NCBI RefSeq assembly: GCF_001881565.1
Contig: NZ_MPDJ01000003.1
Location: 71,734 to 105,455 of the forward strand
Direction: 5' to 3'
Source of the DNA: Eisenbergiella tayi
GTDB lineage: Bacteria > Bacillota > Clostridia > Lachnospirales > Lachnospiraceae
Length of the DNA: 33,722 bases
Shown: in pieces, positions 24,319-32,737 of the stretch
Layout of the letters: each line of letters opens with the position of its first letter
Position numbering within the stretch: the first letter of the stretch is position 1
Translations under genes and position numbers: made by a program
The notes under the pieces: model-generated
What the model was told of the DNA's origin: nothing
The model's input: only the letters and a program-made list of their open reading frames with translations
Databases searched by the model: none

Positions 24319-24427
24319 GAGCAGCTTTTCAGACCTGGAAAATGGCGGAAAAGTGAAGAAAACCGGCAGGTCAATATAGTACAATAATCGGTCAAAAAAG
24401 AAGAAGAAAAGGGCGGGCAGAAGTGCT

Positions 24428-24478
24428 AATTTGGTAGTATACAAATTACACGAAAAGAAATTTCCTTTCTGTATACAG
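24428..24478 (+). promoter_or_regulatory. Two palindromes upstream of the beta-mannosidase gene (candidate operators)
   Basis: AATTTG (24428-24433) pairs with CAAATT (24442-24447) across an 8-bp centre. CTGTATACAG (24469-24478) is a perfect 10-bp palindrome just ahead of the leader's purine run. Both contain GTATAC. They may bind a repressor such as the nearby GntR-type protein. No convincing -35/-10 pair was found. Confidence 0.35.
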
Positions 24479-24542
24479 GAGGGGAAAAGCGGCGGTACGG
24501 ACTGGTTTGGCCCGGGACGCTGCGGGGAAAAGGAGGAAAGGG

Positions 24543-27011
24543 ATGCTTATTCAGAAGCTGAATGAAAACTGGCAGATGTGCATCAACAATACGGAGGAAT
24601 TTATGCCCGCCGTCGTGCCTGGAAGCGTTTACCAGGATCTGCTGGACAACAACAAAATGGAGGATCCTTATTACAGGGACAACGAACTGAAAGCGCTGAA
24701 AATCATGGAAAATGATTTTACCTATGTCACCTGTTTCGATGTGCCGGAGGATATCCGGGAGAGGGAAGAAGTCCTGCTTCATTTTGACGGAATTGATACG
24801 ATCGGAGATATATACCTGAATGGAACCCTGCTGGGACATGTGAAGAACATACACCGGATTTGGGAATATTCCGTAAAAAACCTGCTGAAGCCTGAAGGAA
24901 ATGAGCTGAAGGTGGTGCTTCATTCCCCCACCCGCTTCATACGGGAAGCCTATGAAGAACGGCCCCTGGAAGGCAGCTCCGATGCCATGAGAGGTTTTCC
25001 CTATCTGCGCAAGGCCCACTGTATGTTCGGCTGGGACTGGGGCCCCCGCCTTCCCGATGCGGGTATCTGGCGTGAGGTGGAGCTGATGGCATTCGACACG
25101 GCCCGGCTGGACGGTGTATACATTACGCAGAAGCATGAGGAAGGCCGGGTTTCTTTATCCGTACAGGTGGATGTAAAACGGACGGGCGTAAAGCATACCG
25201 AACGGTTCGGAAGAGAGGAAAAGGAGCTGGAAGGACTGTCCTGGCGCATAAAAGTGACGGATCCGGAAGGGGTTCCTGTTTTTGAAGGACTCTGCCCCGA
25301 AGAGGCGGTTATTGAAAATCCCCGTCTCTGGTGGCCCAATGGCTACGGAAGCCAGCCTTTATATCAGGTAGAGGTGGAGCTTCTGTGCGATGGCTGCGTG
25401 CTGGATTCCTGGAGCAAAAAGATTGGCCTGCGCACAATGACCATACACAGGGAAAAAGACGAATACGGCGAGCAGTTTGCCCATGAAGTGAACGGTGTCC
25501 GTATTTTTGCCATGGGTGCGGATTATATCCCGGAGGATAATATCCTTCCCCGGGTGAAGCCGGAGAGAACCTATGAGCTGCTAAAACAGGCCAGGGACGC
25601 CCATTTCAACTGTATCCGCGTGTGGGGCGGCGGCAATTATCCCTACGATGGCTTTTGGGATGCCTGTGACGAGCTGGGGCTTGTTGTATGGGAAGATTTC
25701 ATGTTTGCCTGTGCGGTTTATGATCTGACAGAAGAATTTGAACAGGATATTACAGAAGAATTTATTGATAATATCAAACGCATACGCCACCATGCCTGCC
25801 TTGGCCTGTGGTGCGGCAATAATGAAATGGAAATGTTTGTGAAAGAAGGACAGTGGGTGACCCGCCCCAGGGAAAAAAGCGACTATGTAAAGATGTATGA
25901 ATACATAATTCCCAGGGTGCTTAAGGAATATGATCCCAATACCTTTTACTGGCCTGCAAGCCCTTCCTCAGGCGGCGCCTTCGATGAGCCCAACGATGAA
26001 AACCGCGGGGATGTGCATTACTGGGATGTGTGGCACGGCAACAAGCCTATTACCGAATACAGAAAATTCTTTTTCCGTTATGTTTCCGAGTTCGGCTTCC
26101 AGTCCTTCCCTTCCCTGAAGACGGTAGAGACCTTCACCGAGCCGGAAGACAGGAATGTTTTCTCCTATGTTATGGAAAAGCACCAGCGCAATCAGAGCGC
26201 CAACGGAAAAATCATGAACTATATGGAACAGACCTTCCTGTATCCCAATGATTTTGACACCACTTTATATGCATCCCAGCTTCTTCAGGCGGAGGCCATC
26301 CGGTATGGTGTGGAGCATTTCCGGAGGAACAGGGGAAGATGTATGGGAACCGTTATCTGGCAGCTCAACGACTGCTGGCCGGTGGCGAGCTGGGCTTCCA
26401 TAGATTACTGCGGAAGGTGGAAAGCGCTCCACTACTATGCAAAGAGATTTTTCGCGCCGGTAATGCTTTCCTGTGCCGAGGAAGGGATTCTCACACAGGA
26501 TACCAATCCCAATGCGGAGCCTTATGAGGTGAAAAAGTCCATCCATCTTTGTGTGGCAAATGAGACGATGGAAGAACAGAACCTGACTGTAAAATGGACT
26601 CTGCGCAACAACAGGTCAGAAATCCTGCGGGGAGGGGAAGAAGCGGTTCCGGCGGCTCCCCTGTCAAGCGTATGGCTTGCGAAGCAGGACTGCATGGATG
26701 CGGATACGTATGGGGATTATGTGAGCTATGAATGCTTCCGGGACGGAGAGCTTATTTCCGGCGGCTGTGTGATCTTCTGCGCTCCCAAGCATTATCGTTT
26801 TGTGGATCCGAAGCTTACAGTTACGGCGGAAGGGGATGTGCTGACGGTGAAAGCAAATGCCTATGCCAGAGGCGTGGAAATCATCAACGAAGCGGATGAT
26901 ATGCTTTTAGAGGATAATTATTTTGATATGAATGCAGGAGAAAGAAAAATCCGGATTCTGAAGGGAACACCGGAAGGCCTGAAAATCAGAAGTGTGTATA
27001 ATATACGCTGA
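24543..27011 (+). CDS. Beta-mannosidase, glycoside hydrolase family 2
   Basis: 822 residues, a usual length for the family. The sugar-binding domain with KAHCMFGWDWGPRLPDAGIW (157-176) is a hallmark of GH2 beta-mannosidases. An immunoglobulin-like domain and the TIM barrel follow: RVWGGGNYP (359-367), acid/base E428 in WCGNNEME, and nucleophile E516 in YVSEFGFQ. There is no signal peptide, so it works in the cytoplasm, removing the beta-linked mannose of N-glycan cores or manno-oligosaccharides. It complements the GH38 enzyme of the sugar locus but has its own leader. ATG 24543 is preferred to the TTG at 24507 because AGGAGG (24531-24536) lies 6 nt upstream. A hairpin terminator follows. Confidence 0.95.
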   Translation: MLIQKLNENWQMCINNTEEFMPAVVPGSVYQDLLDNNKMEDPYYRDNELKALKIMENDFTYVTCFDVPEDIREREEVLLHFDGIDTIGDIYLNGTLLGHVKNIHRIWEYSVKNLLKPEGNELKVVLHSPTRFIREAYEERPLEGSSDAMRGFPYLRKAHCMFGWDWGPRLPDAGIWREVELMAFDTARLDGVYITQKHEEGRVSLSVQVDVKRTGVKHTERFGREEKELEGLSWRIKVTDPEGVPVFEGLCPEEAVIENPRLWWPNGYGSQPLYQVEVELLCDGCVLDSWSKKIGLRTMTIHREKDEYGEQFAHEVNGVRIFAMGADYIPEDNILPRVKPERTYELLKQARDAHFNCIRVWGGGNYPYDGFWDACDELGLVVWEDFMFACAVYDLTEEFEQDITEEFIDNIKRIRHHACLGLWCGNNEMEMFVKEGQWVTRPREKSDYVKMYEYIIPRVLKEYDPNTFYWPASPSSGGAFDEPNDENRGDVHYWDVWHGNKPITEYRKFFFRYVSEFGFQSFPSLKTVETFTEPEDRNVFSYVMEKHQRNQSANGKIMNYMEQTFLYPNDFDTTLYASQLLQAEAIRYGVEHFRRNRGRCMGTVIWQLNDCWPVASWASIDYCGRWKALHYYAKRFFAPVMLSCAEEGILTQDTNPNAEPYEVKKSIHLCVANETMEEQNLTVKWTLRNNRSEILRGGEEAVPAAPLSSVWLAKQDCMDADTYGDYVSYECFRDGELISGGCVIFCAPKHYRFVDPKLTVTAEGDVLTVKANAYARGVEIINEADDMLLEDNYFDMNAGERKIRILKGTPEGLKIRSVYNIR

Positions 27012-27049
27012 TTCTGACTGATAAACATAATTGAACTGTGTGTATAGAA

Positions 27050-27082
27050 AAAGGGAGGAAAGCACGAGCTTTCTTCCCTTTA
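27050..27082 (+). terminator. Hairpin terminator after the beta-mannosidase gene
   Basis: A 14-bp stem (27050-27063 with 27068-27081, one G-T pair) with an ACGA loop. The T run is short (CCCTTTA), so termination may be partial. Confidence 0.65.
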
Positions 27083-27160
27083 AAGATCCTGGATATTCAT
27101 TTTATCCAGTTGTTTCTTTGTCTTTATCTTTTCCCTGTGGCTGCCGGAAGAATGGTCCAT

Positions 27161-27193
27161 AGAAAAGCCGGGAGACGTTGTCCCTCTCCCGGC
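27161..27193 (-). terminator. Terminator of the double-GntR gene
   Basis: In minus sense GCCGGGAG (27193-27186) pairs with CTCCCGGC (27174-27167) and is followed by TTTTCT. It lies 24 bp after the coding end and faces the beta-mannosidase terminator. Confidence 0.75.
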
Positions 27194-27216
27194 CCGATCG
27201 TATACTATATGCTATT

Positions 27217-28662
27217 TTATTCCGGAATCAGAATGTTTTCAGCATCTGAGATTCCAAGATCTAATAAAAAACTCACGGTTCTGCGCAGCTCAAGGACAGC
27301 AAGATCCTCCAGGCTGGCGGAGAACCGGCAGAAATCCATTTTTTCCAGAGACTCAATCAATTCATCAAAAAAAGGATCATACATTTCGTTTATTTGTTCC
27401 TGTTTCCCATTCATACCGCGGAATGCATAGCCCCAGAAGAACTGCCGCATCAGCTCGGAATAAACGGTTCGGATGGTCTGATAGGGAGCGGACTCCCCAA
27501 TCGTGCTCAGTATGAAATAAGACAAATTTTCCCCGCGCCGCAGCCCTTTATAGGCCTTCAGCTTCACACAAAGTTCTTCAATGGATTCGGTATTGAGAGA
27601 AGAAAGCGTTAACACAGACACGTCTTTGCAGGATAAGGCGAGCATCTGAATGCTCTCCGCCATATCCAGTAGTCTGCGGCGAAGGACGGGCTTGGTGAAA
27701 TCACTGTTTGCTGAAGTCTGCTCCAATGGAAGAACACGAGTGCCCACATGTCTGGCGGATTTTATAGCACCGACGCTGCCGAGAAGTTCAAGTGTCCTGC
27801 GAATGGTACTTACCGAAACATTCTTCTGCCGTGCGAGCTCCTCCTGTGAAGGCAGCAGACTTCCGGCCGGATACAGCCCCCGGTTGATGGAAATGAGAAG
27901 CTCCATGGCTATGGAGTAGCATAGCTGCTGGCTTTTTTTATAGGAACTCCAGGTAAAAGCAACTTCCTTTTCCGGGGATGGCATATGGATTCTGTCCTTA
28001 TAGAACCGGGTAAGAGACGAGGTCAGCTTGTTCATGGATTCCGCCATTTTAACACGCAGCGCTGTCCATTCCTTCTTACGGCAAAGTACGAGCACGATTG
28101 AAAGATAATCCTCAGATTGGTCAAAATAATGAAGATTATCTTTTATGCTGAAAAAAGGATCATGTAAAAACATGAAGATTTGCCAGGCGAGACGCATGAG
28201 GAGATTATTGCCGAGGGAGCTGTATTTTTGATTGAGATGCCTCAGCATGGCATAGGGCGCTTCTATATTTTTTTCGGTAAAGAGCTCCTCCATCTTTCGC
28301 AGCATTTCAGGAGAGGCATTCTTCATCCCTACACACTGTGCATTCCCAAACAGGGGCAGCATGGAATTTATCAGATCTATCATGGCATTTTTGCGTGCCG
28401 AAAAAAAAGTCTGGATAAACTGTTCCGTTTCCTGACTGTCATAATTTACTTTCACTGTGGCCCCTACATTTTTAGATAAAGTAATATATCCTTCATCCTT
28501 CAGCTTCAGATAAGCTGTGCGGGCCGTATCGATTGACACACAGAGCCGTCTGCTGGTTTCTTCTATAGTGGGAAGCTTTTCTCCGCAGCGATAGGTGCCG
28601 AATTGTATCTGAGTGAGCATGATGCTGTAGACTACCTTGCGTAAATCTGTATTGTTTTCCAA
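27217..28662 (-). CDS. Transcriptional regulator with two GntR-type DNA-binding domains (TTG start)
   Basis: 481 residues. An N-terminal GntR winged helix (about 7-72) has YRCGEKLPTIEETSRRLCVS, DTARTAYLKLKDEGYI and VGATV. A helical domain of about 150 residues follows. A second GntR winged helix (about 245-312) has YPAGSLLPSQEELARQKNVS, STIRRTLELLGSVGAI and HVGTRV. A second helical domain closes the protein. Ordinary GntR proteins have one such unit and 220-250 residues, so this looks like an internal duplication. TTG 28662 is supported by AAAGGAG 6 nt upstream. It may bind two sites at once. The nearby beta-mannosidase gene and its own promoter are the most obvious candidate targets. Confidence 0.85.
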   Translation of the reverse strand: MENNTDLRKVVYSIMLTQIQFGTYRCGEKLPTIEETSRRLCVSIDTARTAYLKLKDEGYITLSKNVGATVKVNYDSQETEQFIQTFFSARKNAMIDLINSMLPLFGNAQCVGMKNASPEMLRKMEELFTEKNIEAPYAMLRHLNQKYSSLGNNLLMRLAWQIFMFLHDPFFSIKDNLHYFDQSEDYLSIVLVLCRKKEWTALRVKMAESMNKLTSSLTRFYKDRIHMPSPEKEVAFTWSSYKKSQQLCYSIAMELLISINRGLYPAGSLLPSQEELARQKNVSVSTIRRTLELLGSVGAIKSARHVGTRVLPLEQTSANSDFTKPVLRRRLLDMAESIQMLALSCKDVSVLTLSSLNTESIEELCVKLKAYKGLRRGENLSYFILSTIGESAPYQTIRTVYSELMRQFFWGYAFRGMNGKQEQINEMYDPFFDELIESLEKMDFCRFSASLEDLAVLELRRTVSFLLDLGISDAENILIPE

Positions 28663-28699
28663 AACGGACTCCTTTACTTACGATAGGAATTTCAGATAT

Positions 28700-28730
28700 T
28701 TGTCATACAGTATATCATTTTTTTTGACAA
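28700..28730 (-). promoter_or_regulatory. Promoter of the double-GntR gene with a GntR-like site
   Basis: In minus sense TTGTCA (28730-28725), a 17-bp spacer and TATGAC (28707-28702) form a weak sigma-A promoter. The plus-strand TTGTCATACAG (28700-28710) matches the GntR pattern TNGTNNNACNA at all fixed positions but the last and overlaps the -10. That would suit autorepression. Confidence 0.4.
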
Positions 28731-28791
28731 TTTGCTACAAACAGATTGCGGATTTTAGCTGCCGGATATCCAAACGGTCGAAGTCCTCCCT

Positions 28792-29727
28792 TCAGATTTT
28801 TACAGCATTAAAATTTTTCAGGAAACAGAGCTTTTCGATGGCGGTGATGGATTTCCACCAGTTTTCACTGATGATGAACTCCTTGCCGTAGGATTCCATG
28901 TTGTCAAACCAGGTCCAGGAAATGTTCCATACGCCATTTTCCGGTAATGTTTCCAGAAGATAATTGATTTCCTGATCGACGATTTCCTTATTAGCCGGGT
29001 AAAAAGGGCTTTGCGGGCTGTGGATATAAGTGGAAGGAAGCACGCCGTAGTATTGCCATTTGTTTACATCACGTTCGATAGATGCATTAACCAGTTCGTT
29101 GATTTTGGAATACAGGGCAGGCATGTCATAATCGCCTATATTCAGGGTGGGAAGAGCATCTATAAGGCCGATATATCCGCCGATGCCCATATCTCCGAAG
29201 TTTTTTGCAGTCAGAAGATTATCCAGCGCCTGTTTTGCCAGAGTCTCCGCTTTTTTATAAACGGAGGAAGTCTTGTCCATATTCTGCAGGATGAAGGCGC
29301 ACAAGCCGCAGGTAGGGCCGATGCTTTCCGTTTTGTTGGCATCTTCGCTGTAGTTCCACCAGGGAGCGCGGGGATAGTTGTTATTTTCAGGAACATTGAA
29401 GCGCCAGCCATAGTCCGTCAAATCTTTTTCGCTGGATAAATATTCAAAGATTCCTTTATATATGGGATGTGAGGTGTCCGTCATCCCTATTCTCTGAAGA
29501 AGGCCCAGCGCATAAAGAGTCACATAAGGCGTGGAAGCAGGATTCCAGTTATCAGGCTCCAGGGCATTTCCGAAGCCGCCGTCCTCATTCTGATAGTGGG
29601 ACAGCGCAGAAACAACATCTTCCTTTTTCCCGTTTTCAAAGTGGAATTTCCAGACATTCAGGTCAATTTCTCTGGCATTCCGGTATACCCATGTCCTTAT
29701 TTGTGAAAATTGTTTTTCTGACAGCAT
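28792..29727 (-). CDS. Alpha/alpha-toroid protein related to prenyltransferase/squalene cyclase repeats, function unknown
   Basis: 311 residues, soluble, without a signal peptide. Residues about 35-75 contain ALSHYQNEDGGFGNALEPDN, a QxxDGGFG-type repeat seen in prenyltransferase beta subunits and terpene cyclases. Further repeats follow around SIGPTCGLCAFIL and FGDMGIGGYIGLIDAL. The DXDD acid motif of cyclases is not seen, so terpene cyclisation is not supported. Proteins of this kind are usually annotated only as hypothetical or prenyltransferase-like. AGGAGG lies just upstream of ATG 29727. It is transcribed in the same direction as the AraC genes upstream, with 128 bp between, and may be their target. 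Confidence 0.7.
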   Translation of the reverse strand: MLSEKQFSQIRTWVYRNAREIDLNVWKFHFENGKKEDVVSALSHYQNEDGGFGNALEPDNWNPASTPYVTLYALGLLQRIGMTDTSHPIYKGIFEYLSSEKDLTDYGWRFNVPENNNYPRAPWWNYSEDANKTESIGPTCGLCAFILQNMDKTSSVYKKAETLAKQALDNLLTAKNFGDMGIGGYIGLIDALPTLNIGDYDMPALYSKINELVNASIERDVNKWQYYGVLPSTYIHSPQSPFYPANKEIVDQEINYLLETLPENGVWNISWTWFDNMESYGKEFIISENWWKSITAIEKLCFLKNFNAVKI

Positions 29728-29855
29728 AATATTTCCTCCTGGTTTTGGAACTGCTCCGGTAAGATGCTTGCCGGAAGCGTTTTATGTACAGTATAATAAT
29801 AAGCCGTCGGACAGACTTTGTATTGTAATTTTGCGACATGAATCCGGCTGTATGC

Positions 29856-30725
29856 CTATTCCTGCAGCAGGGTATTTGACTCCCGGAGAATATCCGCTTT
29901 CTTTAATGCGTAATCCTTTGCCTGCGCAGGAAGAAGGGTATGGTACCTTTTAAAATCATGCAGTAAATGGGACTGATCCGTATAACCATATTTATGAACC
30001 GCATTCGCCGGATGAAAGGAATCCTCTGTAAGAATATCATGCCATAAATACTGATAACGGACCAAGGAAGAGAGCTGTTTCGGGGAAACGCCGGTATATT
30101 CGGCAAAAAGGCGTTCCAGCTGTCTTGTACTCAGGAAAACTTCATCGGCAAGCGAGGTTGTCCGGATGTTGCCTTTCCTGACAAGGAGGGCGCCTATGGC
30201 GGCATCAAGAACGGGCTTATACCTTCCGGAATCCAGGCGGCGGAGAAGTATTTTTTCCGCTTCCCTTGCCCGGGCATGGATGTCGGTTATTTCATAGAGA
30301 ATCGGTTCCAGGGCGGTCTTAATCGCTTCATAGTGATATTGGGCATCAAAGACCTTATTTTTTACCCCATTCATGGAGTCCTGGGAAAACATGGCGGCGG
30401 ACCAGGCGAAGAAACGGATGCCGAAGGTGGAGCTGGTATCCTTCTCTTCTGTGGAGCCAGCTGAGATGAAGGCTTCATTATTAATACCCACAAATCTGCT
30501 TTTCATGCTGTTTTGGGAATGGTTTACTTCAAAAATAATATCCATGCAGGTGTCGGGAATAATCAGTTCACCTGCCGTCGCTTTGGCGGCGGAGGGACCG
30601 ACACTGCCCCAGAAGCATTTGATATAGGGCCTCAGGGCGCTGCAGGGAGTGATTTCCGTATAGGTGCTGTCGTTCCTGTGGGGAACCGCCGTGGCGGGCC
30701 TGTATAACCGGTAAAATTGATTCAT
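29856..30725 (-). CDS. AraC-family transcriptional regulator (DUF6597-type N-terminus)
   Basis: About 289 residues from ATG 30725. The N-terminal ligand-like domain has LRPYIKCFWG and ELIIPDTCMDIIFEV, the pattern of DUF6597/AraC-like proteins that regulate in response to small molecules. The C-terminal AraC domain has TTSLADEVFLSTRQLERLF, EYTGVSPKQLSSLVRYQYL and YGYTDQSHLLHDFKRYH. A longer upstream frame exists but is rejected: ATG 30725 overlaps the upstream regulator's TGA (ATGA), and AGGAGG sits inside the end of that gene at proper distance. It is the last gene of a four-gene minus-strand operon. Confidence 0.9.
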   Translation of the reverse strand: MNQFYRLYRPATAVPHRNDSTYTEITPCSALRPYIKCFWGSVGPSAAKATAGELIIPDTCMDIIFEVNHSQNSMKSRFVGINNEAFISAGSTEEKDTSSTFGIRFFAWSAAMFSQDSMNGVKNKVFDAQYHYEAIKTALEPILYEITDIHARAREAEKILLRRLDSGRYKPVLDAAIGALLVRKGNIRTTSLADEVFLSTRQLERLFAEYTGVSPKQLSSLVRYQYLWHDILTEDSFHPANAVHKYGYTDQSHLLHDFKRYHTLLPAQAKDYALKKADILRESNTLLQE

Positions 30726-31591
30726 TGTCTTCCCTCCTGGTTCAGACGGATAAATTCTTTGGGAGAGCAGCCATACTGCTTCCGGAATATCCGGTAAAAA
30801 TAACTGAGGTTGTGGATGCCGCATTCCTGGCAGATTTCAATGACCTCCAGGCCGGTTTCCAGAAGCAGCCCCGCCGCATAATCCATCCGTTTTATGTTGA
30901 TGAATTCGGTGGGAGACATGTGAAGGAACCTGCGGAAGGATCGGTTCAGGTATTCCTGGGAAAAGCTGGCGAGGGATAGCAGGCGGGGAAGGCCTTCGAT
31001 AAAGTTTTCCGGCTTTTCCATTTCCCGGATGAGCGCCGAGAGCCAGCCCGGCAGAGGGCTGGCCTCCTGCAGGGAAGGGCCGGGACAGAACTGGTACAGA
31101 AAAAAGGGCAGTACGGATGACAGGTACAGCCTTCTGCCGGCGCCCGGCTCCAGAGCTCCTATATGAAGCATTTTGCCGCGGATATCGGAGAGCAGGGGCT
31201 CTGTCAGTTCGGTCTGGAGGCTTAGGGGAGAGTCGGTAAAAAATGACCGGGGACAGCCGAGAAGCCCGCAGATTTTATGAAAAACCGGTGGCTGAAAGGA
31301 TATATTGATCAACTCAAGATCATACTGATTCAGAAAATCATAGCCATGCCTGTCCTGTGGGCGCACAAATACAAAGGAACCCTCCGAAAGCAGGATAGAA
31401 GCATCATTGATCCGGTGGATTCCCTTTCCCTTGCTGATGAGAAAGAATTCATAAAAGGTATGGGTATGAAAGGGATAAGTTTCCCTCACGCTGAACTGAT
31501 GCTGAAAGCCGCAGTCCTCATCCTCGAGGGTGAGAATGGGAATCTGCTGCAGGGCATCCATGTCAGGAAGAGACTGGTTAAAGTTCTTCAA
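30722..31591 (-). CDS. AraC-family regulator with cupin sensor domain (TTG start)
   Basis: 289 residues. The N-terminal cupin domain has YPFHTHTFYEFFLISKGKG, with histidines of the sugar-binding barrel type, then SFVFVRPQDRHGY. The C-terminal AraC domain has MSPTEFINIKRMDYAAGLLL and IHNLSYFYRIFRKQYGCSPK. Such proteins usually sense sugars and activate neighbouring genes. TTG 31591 is supported by AAGGAG 7 nt upstream, and the start lies 14 bp inside the preceding DUF5721 gene. The stop TGA overlaps the next gene's ATG. Two AraC genes in direct translational series is unusual. Confidence 0.88.
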   Translation of the reverse strand: MKNFNQSLPDMDALQQIPILTLEDEDCGFQHQFSVRETYPFHTHTFYEFFLISKGKGIHRINDASILLSEGSFVFVRPQDRHGYDFLNQYDLELINISFQPPVFHKICGLLGCPRSFFTDSPLSLQTELTEPLLSDIRGKMLHIGALEPGAGRRLYLSSVLPFFLYQFCPGPSLQEASPLPGWLSALIREMEKPENFIEGLPRLLSLASFSQEYLNRSFRRFLHMSPTEFINIKRMDYAAGLLLETGLEVIEICQECGIHNLSYFYRIFRKQYGCSPKEFIRLNQEGRQ

Positions 31592-32081
31592 AGCCGATCT
31601 CCTTTTTGGAAAGGAAGGTCCTCACCGCCTTATCCCAAAGCACGTCCACAGTCTTGTCAGGAAGGAAGGTGGTAAAGGCCGTTCCCGTCACCAGAGTCAG
31701 GCTGCCGCCGTCATATTTGCAGGTCAGGACCAGGGCCTTGACCTGATCAGGAGTGATGGGGGTGTCCTCCGGCTTCAGGATACCCGGTATATACCGGGGC
31801 ATCAGATGAAGGATAAATTTAAACCCGGCGGGTGTCTTTTTTCCTTTTATCAAATCAAAACACAGAGGACGCATCGTTTTCCAGGCAGAAAACTCGTCCG
31901 GATGCGTTTCCTTATTTTCCCATTCCTCGTCGCTGTAAAATTCCCGGTTGATGCGGCCGTCAATACGGAACGTATTATAAGTGGTGATAACCGCTTCCTC
32001 CAGCAGGAAGGAATCAAAGCATTCCGTTCCCAGGAGCTTGCCCATAAAGCTTTTTATTTCTTTTATCTGTAATGCAATCAT
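31578..32081 (-). CDS. DUF5721 family protein
   Basis: 167 residues, soluble. MIALQIKEIKSFMGKLLGTE, then FDSFLLEEAVITTYNTFRIDG, matches a small family seen in Lachnospiraceae and known as DUF5721, without assigned function. The later GFKFILHLMPRYIPGILKPE suggests a compact alpha/beta fold. Start ATG 32081 overlaps the stop of the ParB-like gene (ATGA), and its own end overlaps the next regulator's start, so all are coupled. No catalytic motif is apparent. Confidence 0.8.
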   Translation of the reverse strand: MIALQIKEIKSFMGKLLGTECFDSFLLEEAVITTYNTFRIDGRINREFYSDEEWENKETHPDEFSAWKTMRPLCFDLIKGKKTPAGFKFILHLMPRYIPGILKPEDTPITPDQVKALVLTCKYDGGSLTLVTGTAFTTFLPDKTVDVLWDKAVRTFLSKKEIGFEEL

Positions 32082-32521
32082 GATTCATCTCCGTTACCAT
32101 TGTAGTCCGAATATAAGGAAGGGCGGCTTCTGCGCAGTGCCAGTATTTCATGCAGAGTATCGCACCAGTCATTCCATAAATGCTGGTAGACATCCGCATC
32201 CACAACCCTGTCCTGCAGATCGGATATCGTATGTATGCCCCTGCTGCTGCAGGCGTCCGTACAAAGCTGGTATGCTTCCCAGTCAAGCTCGTCCTCATCC
32301 CACACAAGAGGAATCTTTGCCAGGCCCTTCCTGTAAGCGGCAAACGCCCGTGTATGGCCGTCTGTAAAAATAATCCTTCCGTTGAGACATTTGACGGGAA
32401 CCGGCTCAAAATGGGAAAGATCATCAGACCGGAACCATTTTTCCACCTGTCTTAATTTTTCAAGGGATATATAAAACTGGGAAGGGTGTATATCAGAGAG
32501 CTTCAGCCCGGAAAGTTCCAT
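32078..32521 (-). CDS. ParB/sulfiredoxin-fold small protein
   Basis: 147 residues. LKLSDIHPSQFYISLEKL followed by KCLNGRIIFTDGHTRAFAAY (45-64) is the ParB-N/Srx-type nucleotide-binding pocket, where GHTRA corresponds to the GxxRR-like box. No DNA-binding domain is present, so a chromosome-partition role is unlikely; stand-alone members of this fold can be CTPases or ATPases of unknown task. GGAGG lies 6 nt upstream of ATG 32521. It heads the operon with DUF5721 and the two AraC genes. Confidence 0.75.
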   Translation of the reverse strand: MELSGLKLSDIHPSQFYISLEKLRQVEKWFRSDDLSHFEPVPVKCLNGRIIFTDGHTRAFAAYRKGLAKIPLVWDEDELDWEAYQLCTDACSSRGIHTISDLQDRVVDADVYQHLWNDWCDTLHEILALRRSRPSLYSDYNGNGDES

Positions 32522-32539
32522 AACATTCCTCCATGAGAT

Positions 32540-32581
32540 CTTACACAGTTCTGCTGTAAGTTTTACCTGTTCATTTTACCA
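32540..32581 (-). promoter_or_regulatory. Promoter and leader palindrome of the ParB-like/AraC operon
   Basis: In minus sense an extended -10, TGG followed by TAAAAT (32578-32573), has no good -35. Downstream, CTTACA (32540-32545) pairs with TGTAAG (32555-32560) around a CAG-TT-CTG core, giving a 21-bp near palindrome that could be an operator or leader hairpin. Confidence 0.4.
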
Positions 32582-32657
32582 CATTACTATCCTGTCCGCC
32601 ATTCTTTCTTCAGCAGCTGATAACTTTATAAAAACTCTATAACTTTTAGAAATTCTC

Positions 32658-32687
32658 TTTACAATATATACAGGCGGGTGTTATTAT
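32658..32687 (+). promoter_or_regulatory. Sigma-A promoter of the DegV gene
   Basis: TTTACA (32658-32663), an 18-bp spacer and TATTAT (32682-32687), 50 bp upstream of the start. It is divergent from the ParB-like operon promoter. Confidence 0.6.
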
Positions 32688-32737
32688 AAGTGGTAATCAA
32701 AACTACGTGTGATTGTAGTGAATAATCGGAGGAACAA

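Noticed and set aside
27038..27430. Plus-strand frame after the beta-mannosidase
   Set aside because: It reads through two terminator hairpins and into the antisense of the GntR-type gene.
30726..30824. N-terminal extension of the DUF6597-type AraC protein
   Set aside because: It overlaps the coding end of the upstream regulator. ATG 30725 has a ribosome site and an ATGA junction.
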